Assembly: GCF_004521915.1 (NCBI RefSeq)
Contig: NZ_SDKD01000008.1
Span: 33,000 to 96,999, forward strand
DNA: 64,000 nucleotides
Reading direction: 5' to 3'
Source of the DNA: Brevibacillus migulae
GTDB lineage: Bacteria > Bacillota > Bacilli > Brevibacillales > Brevibacillaceae
Position numbers and translations under genes: made by a program
Notes under the pieces: model-generated
The model's input: only the letters and a program-made list of their open reading frames with translations
Told to the model about the DNA's origin: nothing
Database searches by the model: none
Shown: in pieces, positions 27,818-37,085 of the stretch
Layout of the letters: each line of letters starts with the position of its first letter
How positions within the stretch are numbered: position 1 is the stretch's first letter

Positions 27818-28732
27818 GTGCAGACCATTTCCGTAATGCTGCAGGCAGACAACCCTTCCCACATTGACGAGTTCCAGTCGATCGTGGAGAGGATGCGGTC
27901 AAAGGTGCAGACTCATCCCGTTACAATCGAACCGCGCCTGACACAGGAGGAGCACCTCGCCGTCTTCAGGTTCGTCAGTTGGTCTCAGGAAGAATATACG
28001 ATCGAAACCATTGATATTGTACGGGCATTTGTTTCTTTGGTCATCGTCGAATGGATCATTCGCGTAATGGAGCCGCAAATTGTATCGGACTGCATACGAC
28101 AAGAGCTGCCAATGACAAATAATGAATGGCCAAAGGTGAAACCATATATCAAACGCGCTTTGAATGAGCCTGTGTGCACGCAGCATGAGGTAGGACGGAC
28201 GGCGATGCGCAAGGCTAGGCTGTATCGGACATTTTTCACGTATTTGTTGGAAAACCGGGAAATCCATCTTCACGGCTTTGCCCGTTTCCGCTTAAAAGAG
28301 TACCAGAAAGAGGTCAGGGAGGCTGTGACCTCAGCGCTGGAGGAATATCAGGAAGACAAGCAGTACGAAGAGTTTCTGGAGCTTCTCCGCTATTTTATCT
28401 CCACCCAGGATACGCAGTACGAGACGGTACATGTGGTTCCGACGGAGAAGCATTTTGAGCTGTTTGATGAACATGGAAGCCTGATTGCGCTGGAAAAGCT
28501 GGAGACGATGCTGGGAATGATGGACACACCTGAGCGCAGCGAAGATGGTTTGATCAGTGCATTGATTACGCTGGCTCCTGAGAAAATTGTCTTTCACCAG
28601 ACAGAAAAGCGGCAAGGGGTGGCGCAAACGGTCAGCAGCATTTTTGAAGGCAGGGTTTCCTATTGTTCCTCTTGCGCCCATTGTTTACTCACAGGCCGCC
28701 CGCTTGACTTGCAGCAACCGACTCGACTATAA
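27818..28732 (+). CDS. ytxC: Sporulation protein YtxC-like
   Basis: A 304-residue protein recognised as YtxC family by its central and C-terminal part: FLENREIHLHGFARFRLKEY-type stretch (in this protein LLENREIHLHGFARFRLKEYQ near 145-165), VREAVTSALEEYQEDKQYEEFLELLRYFI, and IVFHQTEKRQGVAQTVSSIFEGRVSYCSSC at the end. YtxC is named as a sporulation protein in Bacilli but its activity is unknown. GTG 27818 has GGAGGTGA at five bases; TTG 27803 is less likely. It lies upstream of thrS as in B. subtilis, and the thrS promoter lies in its last codons. Confidence 0.8.
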   Translation: MQTISVMLQADNPSHIDEFQSIVERMRSKVQTHPVTIEPRLTQEEHLAVFRFVSWSQEEYTIETIDIVRAFVSLVIVEWIIRVMEPQIVSDCIRQELPMTNNEWPKVKPYIKRALNEPVCTQHEVGRTAMRKARLYRTFFTYLLENREIHLHGFARFRLKEYQKEVREAVTSALEEYQEDKQYEEFLELLRYFISTQDTQYETVHVVPTEKHFELFDEHGSLIALEKLETMLGMMDTPERSEDGLISALITLAPEKIVFHQTEKRQGVAQTVSSIFEGRVSYCSSCAHCLLTGRPLDLQQPTRL

Positions 28733-28733
28733 T
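28704..28733 (+). promoter_or_regulatory. thrS promoter
   Basis: TTGACT at 28704-28709 and TATAAT at 28728-28733 with 18 bases between. It overlaps the end of ytxC and starts the T-box leader. Confidence 0.75.
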
Positions 28734-28769
28734 AGCAACTAACAGTTTTCAAGAGTAGCAAATACAATG

Positions 28770-29036
28770 AGAAGGACATGGTCATTATTTTCTATGCCGC
28801 AGAGAGGTGGGTCATTGGCTGCAAGCCCACTGCAGATGGAATAATGTACTACCCCCTTCGAGTAGCTGCTGTGAAATGGAGGCTTCCAGAGTAACGGTAC
28901 GCCGGGTTGATGCAACCCGTTATCAAAAAAACGAGGATTTGGCTCGTGTTTTCGACGTAGCCAAATTGAAGTAGGGTGGTACCACGAGCGTAAGTTACAA
29001 CAACACTCGTCCCTTAGGGGATTGAGTGTTTTTTTG
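28770..29036 (+). promoter_or_regulatory. T-box riboswitch of thrS
   Basis: The T-box sequence AGGGTGGTACCACG lies at 28973-28986. The terminator AACACTCGTCCC ... TGAGTGTTTTTTT ends near 29035. The specifier area GTACTACCCC (28846-28855) holds threonine codons ACT (28848-28850) and ACC (28851-28853). Uncharged tRNA-Thr should promote antitermination. It fills the 333-base gap after ytxC. Confidence 0.93.
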
Positions 29037-29065
29037 CATTTTCAGCAAAAGAAAGGAAGAGAGCA

Positions 29066-30979
29066 ATGGCACAGGTAAACATTACACTCCCAGATGGAGC
29101 GGTCCGCCAAGTTGAGGCGGGAAGCACAATCGAGGACATCGCGGCTTCCATTAGCCCGAGTCTGAAGAAAAAAGCGGTAGCAGGAAAAATCAATGGCAAA
29201 GCCGTGGATCTCTATACGCAGGTCACCGAGGATGCGGCAGTAGAGATTCTCACCCTTGATTCCGCAGACGGCGTGGAAGTATATCGCCACAGCACAGCGC
29301 ATTTGCTGGCACAAGCCGTAAAGCGCATCTATGGTTCTGAGGTTAGACTGGGCATCGGGCCAGTCATCGAAGACGGCTTCTACTATGACATGGACATTCC
29401 CGTTTCCCTCACGCCGGATGACCTGGGCAAGATCGAAGCGGAAATGGAAAAGATCATCAAGGAAGATTTGCCGATTCGCCGCAAAGTCGTAAGCCGCGAA
29501 GAAGCGCTGCACATTTTCCAAGGCATTAACGATCACCTGAAGCTGGAGCTGATCCGCGATTTGCCGGAAGAAGCGGAAATCACCATCTATGAGCAGGGCG
29601 AATTTTTCGACCTGTGCCGCGGTCCGCACCTTCCGTCCACAGGCGTGATCAAAGCGTTCAAATTGATGAGCGTGGCTGGTGCGTACTGGCGCGGAAATTC
29701 GGAAAACCAAGTGCTGCAGCGTGTATACGGCACAGCTTGGCCGAAAAAAGCGGATATGGACGAATACCTCCACTTTATCGAGGAAGCGAAAAAGCGCGAC
29801 CATCGTAAGCTGGGGAGAGAGCTGGAGCTCTTCATGTTCTCCGAAGAAGCGCCGGGAATGCCTTTCTATCTCCCGAACGGCTTCACTGTCCGCAATGAGC
29901 TGGAGCAATTCTCCCGACGTTTGCAAGGCTTGGCGCAGTACACCGAAGTACGCACGCCGTTCATGATGAACGTGCGCCTCTGGCATCAATCGGGTCACTG
30001 GGATCACTACCATGAGAACATGTATTTCTCCGAGGTAGAAAATGCGACCTATGCGATGAAACCGATGAACTGTCCGGGTCACATGCTGATCTACAAAAAT
30101 AAAAATCATTCCTACCGCGATCTGCCGATTCGTTATTCCGAGTTTGGCCAGGTGCACCGCCATGAATATTCCGGCGCGTTGAACGGAATGCTGCGCGTGC
30201 GTTCTTTCTGTCAGGATGATGCCCACGTATTCGTTCGACCAGACCAGATCGAGAGCGAAATCAAAAACATGATTTCCCTGATCGATTCGATCTACAAAGT
30301 ATTCGGCTTTGAATACTCCGTAGCGTTGTCGACTCGTCCGGAAGACTATATGGGAACATTGGAATTCTGGGATTTTGCGGAAAGCTCCTTGAAAAAGGTA
30401 TTGGAAGAAGCAGGTCTGGATTATTACATCAAGGAAGGCGACGGCGCATTCTACGGTCCGAAGATCGACTTCCAGATCACTGATGCTCTGAAACGCAAGC
30501 ATCAATGCGGAACCATCCAGCTCGACTTGCAGATGCCGGAGAAGTTTGATCTGAGCTATGTTGGGCAAGATAATGAAAGACACCGTCCGGTCGTTCTGCA
30601 CCGAGCGATGTATGGTTCAATGGAGCGCTTCATCGGAATCTTGATCGAGCACTACGCAGGGGCATTCCCAACTTGGCTATCTCCGATCCAGGCACGCATC
30701 ATGACCATCAATGAGGTCCATGTGCCATTTGCCCAACAGGTGAAGGAGAAAATGGCGGAGGCGGGCATCCGTGTCGAGCTGGATGCGCGCAACGAGAAAA
30801 TCGGCTACAAAATCCGCGAAGCACAGGTTAACAAAATTCCTTACATGCTGGTCATTGGGGAAAAAGAAGCCGCAGAAGGCACTTTGTCCGTGCGCAAACG
30901 CGGCGTAGGCGATGCAGGAGCACAGCCGGTTGACCAATTTATTGCCGGATTGCTGGACGAAATCAAGAATTACAAGTAA
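29066..30979 (+). CDS. thrS: Threonyl-tRNA synthetase
   Basis: Class II synthetase of 637 residues that charges tRNA-Thr. N-terminal TGS domain (1-62, starting VNITLPDGAVRQVEAG), tRNA-SAD editing domain with RHSTAHLLAQAVKRIYG near residue 75, catalytic core with MNCPGHMLIYK (zinc Cys/His), HRHEYSGALNGMLRVRSFCQDDAH and DFQITDALKRKHQCGTIQLDLQMP, then the anticodon-binding domain (about 535-637). AGAAAGGAAGAG stands before ATG 29066. Expression is set by the T-box upstream. Confidence 0.96.
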   Translation: MAQVNITLPDGAVRQVEAGSTIEDIAASISPSLKKKAVAGKINGKAVDLYTQVTEDAAVEILTLDSADGVEVYRHSTAHLLAQAVKRIYGSEVRLGIGPVIEDGFYYDMDIPVSLTPDDLGKIEAEMEKIIKEDLPIRRKVVSREEALHIFQGINDHLKLELIRDLPEEAEITIYEQGEFFDLCRGPHLPSTGVIKAFKLMSVAGAYWRGNSENQVLQRVYGTAWPKKADMDEYLHFIEEAKKRDHRKLGRELELFMFSEEAPGMPFYLPNGFTVRNELEQFSRRLQGLAQYTEVRTPFMMNVRLWHQSGHWDHYHENMYFSEVENATYAMKPMNCPGHMLIYKNKNHSYRDLPIRYSEFGQVHRHEYSGALNGMLRVRSFCQDDAHVFVRPDQIESEIKNMISLIDSIYKVFGFEYSVALSTRPEDYMGTLEFWDFAESSLKKVLEEAGLDYYIKEGDGAFYGPKIDFQITDALKRKHQCGTIQLDLQMPEKFDLSYVGQDNERHRPVVLHRAMYGSMERFIGILIEHYAGAFPTWLSPIQARIMTINEVHVPFAQQVKEKMAEAGIRVELDARNEKIGYKIREAQVNKIPYMLVIGEKEAAEGTLSVRKRGVGDAGAQPVDQFIAGLLDEIKNYK

Positions 30980-30984
30980 TGGGC

Positions 30985-31013
30985 TTGACAATCACCTGTT
31001 TACTAGGTAATAT
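30985..31013 (+). promoter_or_regulatory. infC operon promoter
   Basis: TTGACA at 30985-30990 and TAATAT at 31008-31013 with a 17-base spacer, directly after thrS. Confidence 0.85.
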
Positions 31014-31019
31014 TGATTG

Positions 31020-31186
31020 AGTATAAATGAACTTCAACCTTCGAGAAACAAGCAGAAGCGCCCAGCTTCTCACCTGGATCGACGTCTTGGGACTGTTGAC
31101 GGGTACTCATGGAAAAGCATCTACACTATTGTTGTGTTTGCTAGGTGAGATATGTGCGGGCGCATTCGCGTTCGCACATTTTTTGG
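31020..31186 (+). promoter_or_regulatory. L20 leader of the infC-rpmI-rplT operon
   Basis: A structured leader between promoter and infC ends in a terminator (GTGCGGGCGCATTCGCGTTCGCACATTTTTT, near 31155-31183). Its place upstream of infC-rpmI-rplT matches the L20 leader of Bacilli, in which ribosomal protein L20 binds the RNA and favours the terminator. Bases 31065-31150 hold the candidate binding stems. Confidence 0.85.
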
Positions 31187-31300
31187 TTTCACCACAGGAG
31201 AGCATAACTTCTTGTTGGTCGTAATGTGCAAAAAGGGCTTGATGCCCGCGCATCTGGAGTTATTCTATGTCTCTCGAAAGTTAAGTGGAGGTGGCAAACT

Positions 31301-31822
31301 ATTAGCAAGGATCAGATGTTAGTTAACGAAGCGATTCGTGCCCGTGAGGTTCGCTTGATTGGAGCCGATGGCGCTCAATTGGGAGTAGTTCCGATTCGAG
31401 AAGCACTGCGCATTGCTCAGGAAGCCGATTTGGACCTGGTTAACGTAGCACCGACAGCGAAGCCTCCCGTCTGCAGAATCATGGACTATGGAAAGTTCAA
31501 GTACGAGCAGGCGAAAAAGGAGAAGGAAGCACGTCGGAACCAAAAGATCATCGAGCTCAAAGAAGTTCGCTTCTCTTCCAATATTGAGGAACACGACTTT
31601 CAGACGAAGCTTCGCAACGTCCGCAAGTTTCTCGAGGAAGAAGACAAGGTGAAATGCACGATTCGTTTCCGCGGACGTGAAATCACTCACTCCGAGATCG
31701 GTCAGCAGGTCCTGGACCGCTTGGCTGCTCAGGTAGAGGATATCTCGATCGTTGAGCGCAAGCCCAAAATCGAAGGTCGCAGCATGATCATGATTTTGGC
31801 ACCGAAAACGACGGACAAGTAA
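31301..31822 (+). CDS. infC: Translation initiation factor IF-3
   Basis: Binds the 30S subunit and checks start codon and initiator tRNA pairing. With AUU 31301 as start the protein is 173 residues, the normal length, beginning [28 protein letters not shown] stands seven bases before AUU. The rare start lets IF-3 limit its own synthesis, as in other bacteria. N- and C-domains join by a Lys-rich linker ([14 protein letters not shown], residues about 70-85). It is first in the infC-rpmI-rplT operon. Confidence 0.95.
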   Translation: MSKDQMLVNEAIRAREVRLIGADGAQLGVVPIREALRIAQEADLDLVNVAPTAKPPVCRIMDYGKFKYEQAKKEKEARRNQKIIELKEVRFSSNIEEHDFQTKLRNVRKFLEEEDKVKCTIRFRGREITHSEIGQQVLDRLAAQVEDISIVERKPKIEGRSMIMILAPKTTDK

Positions 31823-31852
31823 AGTTGTTGTTCAAAAAGGAGGACTTTCAAC

Positions 31853-32050
31853 ATGCCTAAAATGAAAACCAATAAAGCGGTTGCGAAACGCTTCAAAAAG
31901 ACCGGCAGCGGCGGCCTGAAACGTGACCGTGCATTCGGTAACCACATGTTCGCAAACAAAACGACGAAACAAAAGCGTCATCTGCGTAAAGCAGCGATGG
32001 TTTCCAAAGGTGATCAAAAACGCATTGAGCAAATGATCACTTACTTGTAA
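31853..32050 (+). CDS. rpmI: Ribosomal protein L35
   Basis: A 65-residue basic large-subunit protein. [20 protein letters not shown] at the N-terminus and [17 protein letters not shown] in the centre are diagnostic. AAAGGAGG lies just ahead of ATG 31853. It lies 30 bases after infC and 108 before rplT, in the conserved order. Confidence 0.97.
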   Translation: MPKMKTNKAVAKRFKKTGSGGLKRDRAFGNHMFANKTTKQKRHLRKAAMVSKGDQKRIEQMITYL

Positions 32051-32158
32051 TCCGAGCTTCAACCGTTCTAAAAACTTGAAAAAATACGCGCTGCATGAGC
32101 TCCCTAAGTGTCCATCCAGAATGGACCGCCATGCGCGACAGATCAGGAGGAATTTAGT

Positions 32159-32518
32159 ATGCCAAGAGTAAAAGGTGGCACCGTAACACGTCGTCGTCAT
32201 AAGAAAATCTTGAAGCTGGCAAAAGGTTATTTCGGTTCCAAACACCGTTTATTTAAATCCGCGAATGCACAGGTAATGAAGTCCCTGATGTATGCATACC
32301 GCGACCGTCGCCAGAAAAAACGCGACTTCCGCAAATTGTGGATCACTCGTATCAACGCACAAGCTCGTTTCAACGGTCTGTCCTACAGCCGTCTGATGCA
32401 CGGTCTGAAAGTAGCTGGCATTGAAGTGAACCGCAAAATGTTGGCTGATCTGGCTGTAAACGACAAAGCAGCATTCAACGAATTGGCTGCTTTGGCAAAA
32501 AGCAAAATCAACGCGTAA
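32159..32518 (+). CDS. rplT: Ribosomal protein L20
   Basis: A 119-residue assembly protein of the large subunit and the likely autogenous regulator of this operon. [28 protein letters not shown] is the classic N-terminus, with a long basic helix, followed by the RNA-binding C-terminal domain ([24 protein letters not shown]). AGGAGG precedes ATG 32159; an in-frame extension from 32108 is not needed. Confidence 0.97.
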   Translation: MPRVKGGTVTRRRHKKILKLAKGYFGSKHRLFKSANAQVMKSLMYAYRDRRQKKRDFRKLWITRINAQARFNGLSYSRLMHGLKVAGIEVNRKMLADLAVNDKAAFNELAALAKSKINA

Positions 32519-32533
32519 GAAATCCGTATAACG

Positions 32534-32567
32534 AAACCACCTGTTGAAGAACAGGTGGTTTTTGTTT
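32534..32567 (+). terminator. Terminator after rplT
   Basis: AAACCACCTGT and ACAGGTGGTTTTTG pair, followed by further T residues. Confidence 0.9.
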
Positions 32568-32665
32568 TTTACAACCAATTTCTTTTAAAAAATGTTTCGG
32601 CTTTATATAAACGGGCTACATATAGAGTAGAAAGAGAATTTACTGGCAGATAGAGGGGGAACAGT

Positions 32666-34444
32666 ATGGTAAAAAGCTATCGGGGAAAATTAATGGTCTT
32701 ATTTGTTCTTTGTATATTACTTCCATCTTCGATTGTCGGCTCCATCAGCTATTTTCAGGCGAAGGAAGCTCTTTATGACAGCAATGTAAGGGAAATCAAG
32801 CAGGTAGTCGATCATGCTTATGAAGTGCTTAGCATGCTGGAAAAGGATGTACAGGCCGGAAACATGACGCGAGAAGAGGCGATCACACGGGCCAATGATA
32901 TTTTGGCAGGGCCGTTGCAGCCTGACGGAAAGAAACGAGACTATACGCAGACATCCTTCCGCTTTGGGAAAACCGGGTATCTCTTTGTAAACAGCACCGA
33001 AGCCGACAAGGTTCTGCATACCTATGTGCATCCGATTTTTGGGGAAAACGGGGAGTTGGCTCCGATTAAAACCAAGGATGGCGTGGAAATCATCCCGATG
33101 CTGCAGCAAATCGCCTTGAAGCCAAACGAAGCGGAGCGCTATGTCCAGTTTCCGTATTTTTTGCCGGGAGAAAACAAGGATGATCCGAATGCCAAAATCG
33201 GTTTGAAAATCGGCTATTTGCGTGAATTTGCACCTTGGAAAGCATATATCGGTGTAGCTGCTTATGAATTTGAATTTTATGAATCCATCAGCTATTTGCA
33301 GTATCTTCTGATGGGGATCATCTTTGCAACCGTTATCATTGGTGGAGGATGCGCCTGGTATTTCGCGAAAACGAACAGCCAAAAACTTCGCGAGATCGGG
33401 AATATCATTTCACAGGTGGGCAGCGGAAACTTTACGGTTCGCGCAGCGGTGAAAGGGAGCGACGAATTTGCCCAGGTTGGACGCCATCTGAATGAGGCGC
33501 TCCAAAGCATGGGGGATATGCTGAAGGATGTGAAGACAGTATCGGGAGAGGTGACGGCACATATCCGCTTTCTGAACGACGGAGCGAGCCAAACCGGTAT
33601 GGCATCCGAGCAGATTGCGACAACCATTACGGATATGGCCGAGTCCGCAGTCTCCTTGAAGGAGGATATGGTTCATACCACGTACGCGATCGAACAATTG
33701 CAGCAAGAGATCATGGATATCACGGATCGCTTGAAAACGGCAACCGAATCCACGCAGCAAGCGATGGACAGTGCACGAGCTGGTTTACAGGCAAACAATC
33801 AGGCGCAAGCAGAGATGAAGCGTGTCAACCAGGTGGTGCAGCAATCGGCCAGCGTGGTTGACGAATTAGGCAGACAGATGGAGAAAATCGGCGAAATTAC
33901 GCAGCTGATTACCACGATTGCCCGGCAGACCAACCTCCTCGCCCTCAACGCTGCGATTGAAGCGGCACGAGCTGGTGAGCATGGACGCGGATTTGCGGTG
34001 GTGGCCGATGAAGTGCGTAAACTTGCGGAAGCAACCAGCCATGCAGGGGAAGAAATCATTACCGTGCTGGCGGAGATCCAGAAGGGGGCAAACGAAGCGG
34101 TCTTGGCGATGAAAAGCGGGGTCACTACAGTCGCGGATGTAGATGGATTCGTTGATCGCAGCGCAAAGGCGTTCGTGGAAATCACTGGCTCGGTAGAAGG
34201 CATCACCTCACAAATCGAGGAAATCTATCAGGCCTCCACGACCATGAAAACAGAAGGTTCGCGGGCGATCGGTTTGATGCAAAAAGGAAATGCAGTCACC
34301 GCAGAAATAGCAGGAGGCATGGAAATGATTGCCTCGGCTGCAGAAGAACAGACAGCTACGCTGGAGGAGACGGTTGCCTCCGTATCCGAAGTATCCCGTT
34401 TAATCACCGACCTGGATGACAAGGTTCGCACGTTTACGGTATAG
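32666..34444 (+). CDS. Methyl-accepting chemotaxis protein
   Basis: A 592-residue membrane chemoreceptor. Membrane segment 1 lies near residues 8-30, followed by an extracellular single Cache-type sensor ([13 protein letters not shown]..., [20 protein letters not shown]). Segment 2 is near 209-231, then a HAMP domain and a cytoplasmic signalling coil. The tip sequence [38 protein letters not shown] is the conserved CheA/CheW contact. GGGGGAA precedes ATG 32666. Cache sensors of this type often bind small organic acids; the ligand is unknown. It stands alone with its own terminator. Confidence 0.92.
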   Translation: MVKSYRGKLMVLFVLCILLPSSIVGSISYFQAKEALYDSNVREIKQVVDHAYEVLSMLEKDVQAGNMTREEAITRANDILAGPLQPDGKKRDYTQTSFRFGKTGYLFVNSTEADKVLHTYVHPIFGENGELAPIKTKDGVEIIPMLQQIALKPNEAERYVQFPYFLPGENKDDPNAKIGLKIGYLREFAPWKAYIGVAAYEFEFYESISYLQYLLMGIIFATVIIGGGCAWYFAKTNSQKLREIGNIISQVGSGNFTVRAAVKGSDEFAQVGRHLNEALQSMGDMLKDVKTVSGEVTAHIRFLNDGASQTGMASEQIATTITDMAESAVSLKEDMVHTTYAIEQLQQEIMDITDRLKTATESTQQAMDSARAGLQANNQAQAEMKRVNQVVQQSASVVDELGRQMEKIGEITQLITTIARQTNLLALNAAIEAARAGEHGRGFAVVADEVRKLAEATSHAGEEIITVLAEIQKGANEAVLAMKSGVTTVADVDGFVDRSAKAFVEITGSVEGITSQIEEIYQASTTMKTEGSRAIGLMQKGNAVTAEIAGGMEMIASAAEEQTATLEETVASVSEVSRLITDLDDKVRTFTV

Positions 34445-34489
34445 GCTGCCATGAAAAAATAGTCAAAAGCCCAGAAGTGGCTTCGATGA

Positions 34490-34527
34490 AAGGATATCCC
34501 GACCAAAACGGGGTATCTTTTTTTCTT
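34490..34527 (+). terminator. Terminator after the chemoreceptor gene
   Basis: GGATATCCC and GGGGTATCTTTTTTT pair with a T-tail. Confidence 0.75.
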
Positions 34528-34621
34528 TTCTCCGCTTTTTTCAACGGGACGAATATCCAGTCATTTTCCCGTTTCATATGATGAGAAACGAAAGAAAGGC
34601 GAGGAGGGGACAACAAGAGAG

Positions 34622-35323
34622 ATGACAGATCATCGCGATATGTCACCAGAAGAGATTCAACGCTGGGCGGACCGCTTTGAAAATGAGCGTCCAGAAGATT
34701 TGCTTTATTGGGCAACAAAACGTTACGGCACAGACATCGTTCTGGCGTCCAGCTTCGGCGCTGAAGATGTAGTGCTCATTGATATGCTGCAAAATGTGGC
34801 TCCCAAGACACCTGTTTTTTACCTGGACACGAATAAGCATTTTCCTGAAACCTATGAGACGAGGGATCGTCTGCAGGAAAGATACGGCGTTCCCTTTATT
34901 CAAGTGCTGCCAAAGCTGACCTTGGAGGAGCAGGCAGAGCGATATGGCGATAATCTGTGGAGCACGAATCCAACTCTATGCTGCAATCTGCGCAAAGTAA
35001 AGCCATTGACGGATATCCTCAAACAGTACCGCGCATGGATCACAGGTATTCGGCGAGAACAAGCCCCCACGCGAGCCAATGCCAAAAAAGTAGAATGGGA
35101 TGGCAAATTCGGATTGCTCAAATGCAACCCGCTAGCCTCGTGGACCTATGATGACATCTGGAGTTATATCCGTGTACATGATGTGCCTTACAATCCTTTG
35201 CACGACCAACATTATCCAAGCATTGGCTGCAGTGTCTGCACAAGACCCGTCTTGCCTGGAGAAGATCCGCGGGCAGGTCGCTGGTCTGGCTTTGCCAAGA
35301 CCGAATGCGGCTTGCATAAATGA
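34622..35323 (+). CDS. cysH: Adenylylsulfate/phosphoadenylylsulfate reductase
   Basis: Reduces APS or PAPS to sulfite with thioredoxin. The 233 residues show [16 protein letters not shown] (substrate loop), Cys120-Cys121 in [10 protein letters not shown] and Cys203/Cys206 in CSVC. These four cysteines bind a [4Fe-4S] cluster and mark the APS-capable type. The catalytic Cys229 is in ECGLH at the C-terminus. GAGGAGGGG precedes the start. Its stop overlaps the region of the sat start, so both form an operon. No APS kinase (cysC) is nearby, which fits direct APS reduction. Confidence 0.93.
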   Translation: MTDHRDMSPEEIQRWADRFENERPEDLLYWATKRYGTDIVLASSFGAEDVVLIDMLQNVAPKTPVFYLDTNKHFPETYETRDRLQERYGVPFIQVLPKLTLEEQAERYGDNLWSTNPTLCCNLRKVKPLTDILKQYRAWITGIRREQAPTRANAKKVEWDGKFGLLKCNPLASWTYDDIWSYIRVHDVPYNPLHDQHYPSIGCSVCTRPVLPGEDPRAGRWSGFAKTECGLHK

Positions 35324-35337
35324 TCGGGGGGATGGGG

Positions 35338-36507
35338 ATGATTCATAACAATTTGCCGCACGGGGGAGTCTTGATCAACCGTCTTGTGAGCGGTGCACAG
35401 AGGGAGCTGCTGCTTCAGGAAGCCCGTCATCTACCGGTCATACTGATCGATTCCTGGGCAAAATCGGATATTCACTGCTTGGGGATGGGGGCATTTTCGC
35501 CATTATCGGGTTTTCTTGACGAGAAAGATTATGAGTCAGTCCTGCAAAAGATGAGATTGGCGGATGGGACGGTGTGGACGATCCCGATTACGCTGGCAGT
35601 CGATGAGCGCCATGAACGTCTTGCGCTTGGAGACAAAGTGCTGCTGCGCGGGGAAGATGGAATCGATTATGCCGTATTGACGGTGACGAGCAAATACACC
35701 CCCGACAAGCGAAAAGAGGCGCTTTTGGTCTACCGGACAACCGATGAGGAGCATCCCGGTGTAAAACGATTGTATGAGCGCCCCAGGCTTTACCTGGGAG
35801 GACCGATTGACGTTCTCCATGAACCGGTTCCCGCGCAATTTCAAGCCTACTATTTTCGGCCAGCCGAGACGCGAGCCTTGTTTGCTGAGCTTGGCTGGAA
35901 GACAGTCGTTGGCTTTCAAACGCGCAACCCGGTCCATAGGGCTCATGAATATATTCAAAAAACAGCACTGGAGATCGTGGATGGACTTTTCCTCAATCCA
36001 TTGGTTGGCGCCACAAAAGCCGATGACGTACCTGCAACAGTCCGTATGGAAAGCTATGAAGTGCTGCTGAAAAACTACTATCCGTCCAATCGTGTCTTTC
36101 TTGGCGCATTTCCAGCGGCGATGAGGTACGCGGGTCCGCGTGAGGCTGTCTTTCATGCAATGGTCCGGAAAAATTACGGCTGCACCCACTTTATTGTCGG
36201 CAGAGATCACGCTGGTGTAGGCAGTTACTACGGCACTTATGACGCGCAGCACATCTTTAGCGAGTTTGCTCCTGAGGAACTGGGCATCTCCTTGTTATTT
36301 TTTGAGCACAGCTTCTATTGCACCAAATGTCAGGGAATGGCTACGACCAAAACATGTCCGCATGAGTCCCATGATCATCTGACTCTGTCGGGGACAAAGG
36401 TACGGGAATTGCTGCGCAATGGGCAGAAGCCCCCGCAGGAATTCACCCGTCCCGAGGTAGCGGAAATCCTTATCAAAGGGATGAAAGAGAAACAAACGCA
36501 GGCATAA
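35338..36507 (+). CDS. sat: Sulfate adenylyltransferase
   Basis: Forms APS from sulfate and ATP. The protein of 389 residues is the monofunctional Sat type: N-terminal PUA-like region ([12 protein letters not shown]), then the catalytic domain with [19 protein letters not shown] (the QTRN and HxxH motifs), [10 protein letters not shown], and [30 protein letters not shown] near residues 320-334 is a Cys-rich insert of Bacillales members. Start 35338 is preferred after the GGGGGATGGGG purine tract; ATG 35320 overlaps the cysH stop and is an alternative. It works directly before CysH. Confidence 0.93.
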   Translation: MIHNNLPHGGVLINRLVSGAQRELLLQEARHLPVILIDSWAKSDIHCLGMGAFSPLSGFLDEKDYESVLQKMRLADGTVWTIPITLAVDERHERLALGDKVLLRGEDGIDYAVLTVTSKYTPDKRKEALLVYRTTDEEHPGVKRLYERPRLYLGGPIDVLHEPVPAQFQAYYFRPAETRALFAELGWKTVVGFQTRNPVHRAHEYIQKTALEIVDGLFLNPLVGATKADDVPATVRMESYEVLLKNYYPSNRVFLGAFPAAMRYAGPREAVFHAMVRKNYGCTHFIVGRDHAGVGSYYGTYDAQHIFSEFAPEELGISLLFFEHSFYCTKCQGMATTKTCPHESHDHLTLSGTKVRELLRNGQKPPQEFTRPEVAEILIKGMKEKQTQA

Positions 36508-36530
36508 ATGAACAATTCGTGACGTTTGCA

Positions 36531-36564
36531 AAACGGATGGCAGAGGTGCCGTCCGTTTTTTTTA
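36531..36564 (+). terminator. Terminator after sat
   Basis: AAACGGATGGC and GCCGTCCGTTTTTTTT pair with a long T-tail. Confidence 0.9.
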
Positions 36565-36676
36565 TGAAAAAGGCAGGACAAGAATGAATGCGCTTTCATT
36601 GGTAGAACACATACATTTCGCCAATTCGACTGAACATTCGTTCGGGCGAAAGGTTGGTAAAAAGATTTTTATTTCG

Positions 36677-36705
36677 TTGACACCCCGATTTTGCCTAGCT
36701 ATAAT
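36677..36705 (+). promoter_or_regulatory. ilv-leu operon promoter
   Basis: Consensus sigma-A promoter: TTGACA at 36677-36682, TATAAT at 36700-36705, 17-base spacer. Confidence 0.92.
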
Positions 36706-36764
36706 CAGTCATAACATTTATTTTCTGACTACAATACACAATTTCAAATTTTACGATAATTATA

Positions 36765-37068
36765 AGGCAATGACGAGGACATGAATGGTACACCTCTTCT
36801 TCACAGAGAGTCTGGGGTGCTGAGAACCAGACAAGAATGTGCAACCATTACTCACCTCCGAGCCGTCCCTTCGAACATCAGCAAGAGCGATTCATAGGGG
36901 GGACCGCTTGACACACGTTACGGTGTCGCAGTCCGTAATCTTAGATAATGACGACTGCGAGAGGTTGGCGATCCGTGAGGCGCCAACGAACTTGGGTGGT
37001 ACCGCGAACTCTTTCGCCCCAAACAGACATAAAAGCTATGTCGGGGTGGAAGGGTTTTTATTATTTTC
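36765..37068 (+). promoter_or_regulatory. T-box riboswitch of the ilv-leu operon
   Basis: GGGTGGTACCGCG near 36993-37006 is the T-box core. The terminator pairs CTCTTTCGCCCC with GGGGTGGAAGGG and ends in a T-run near 37055-37060. The likely specifier is the leucine codon CTC at 36851-36853 (in ATTACTCACC), the usual choice for ilv-leu operons of Bacilli. With the promoter it fills the 580-base gap after sat. Confidence 0.9.
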
Positions 37069-37085
37069 AGGATGGAGGAGAGAGA

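Noticed and set aside
29042..30601. 519-codon frame antisense to thrS
   Set aside because: Opposite-strand shadow of a conserved synthetase, with no ribosome site or recognisable domain.
36718..36732. CodY-box-like sequence TATTTTCTGACTACA before the ilv T-box
   Set aside because: Only about 10 of 15 positions match the CodY consensus, so it is too weak to report as a site.
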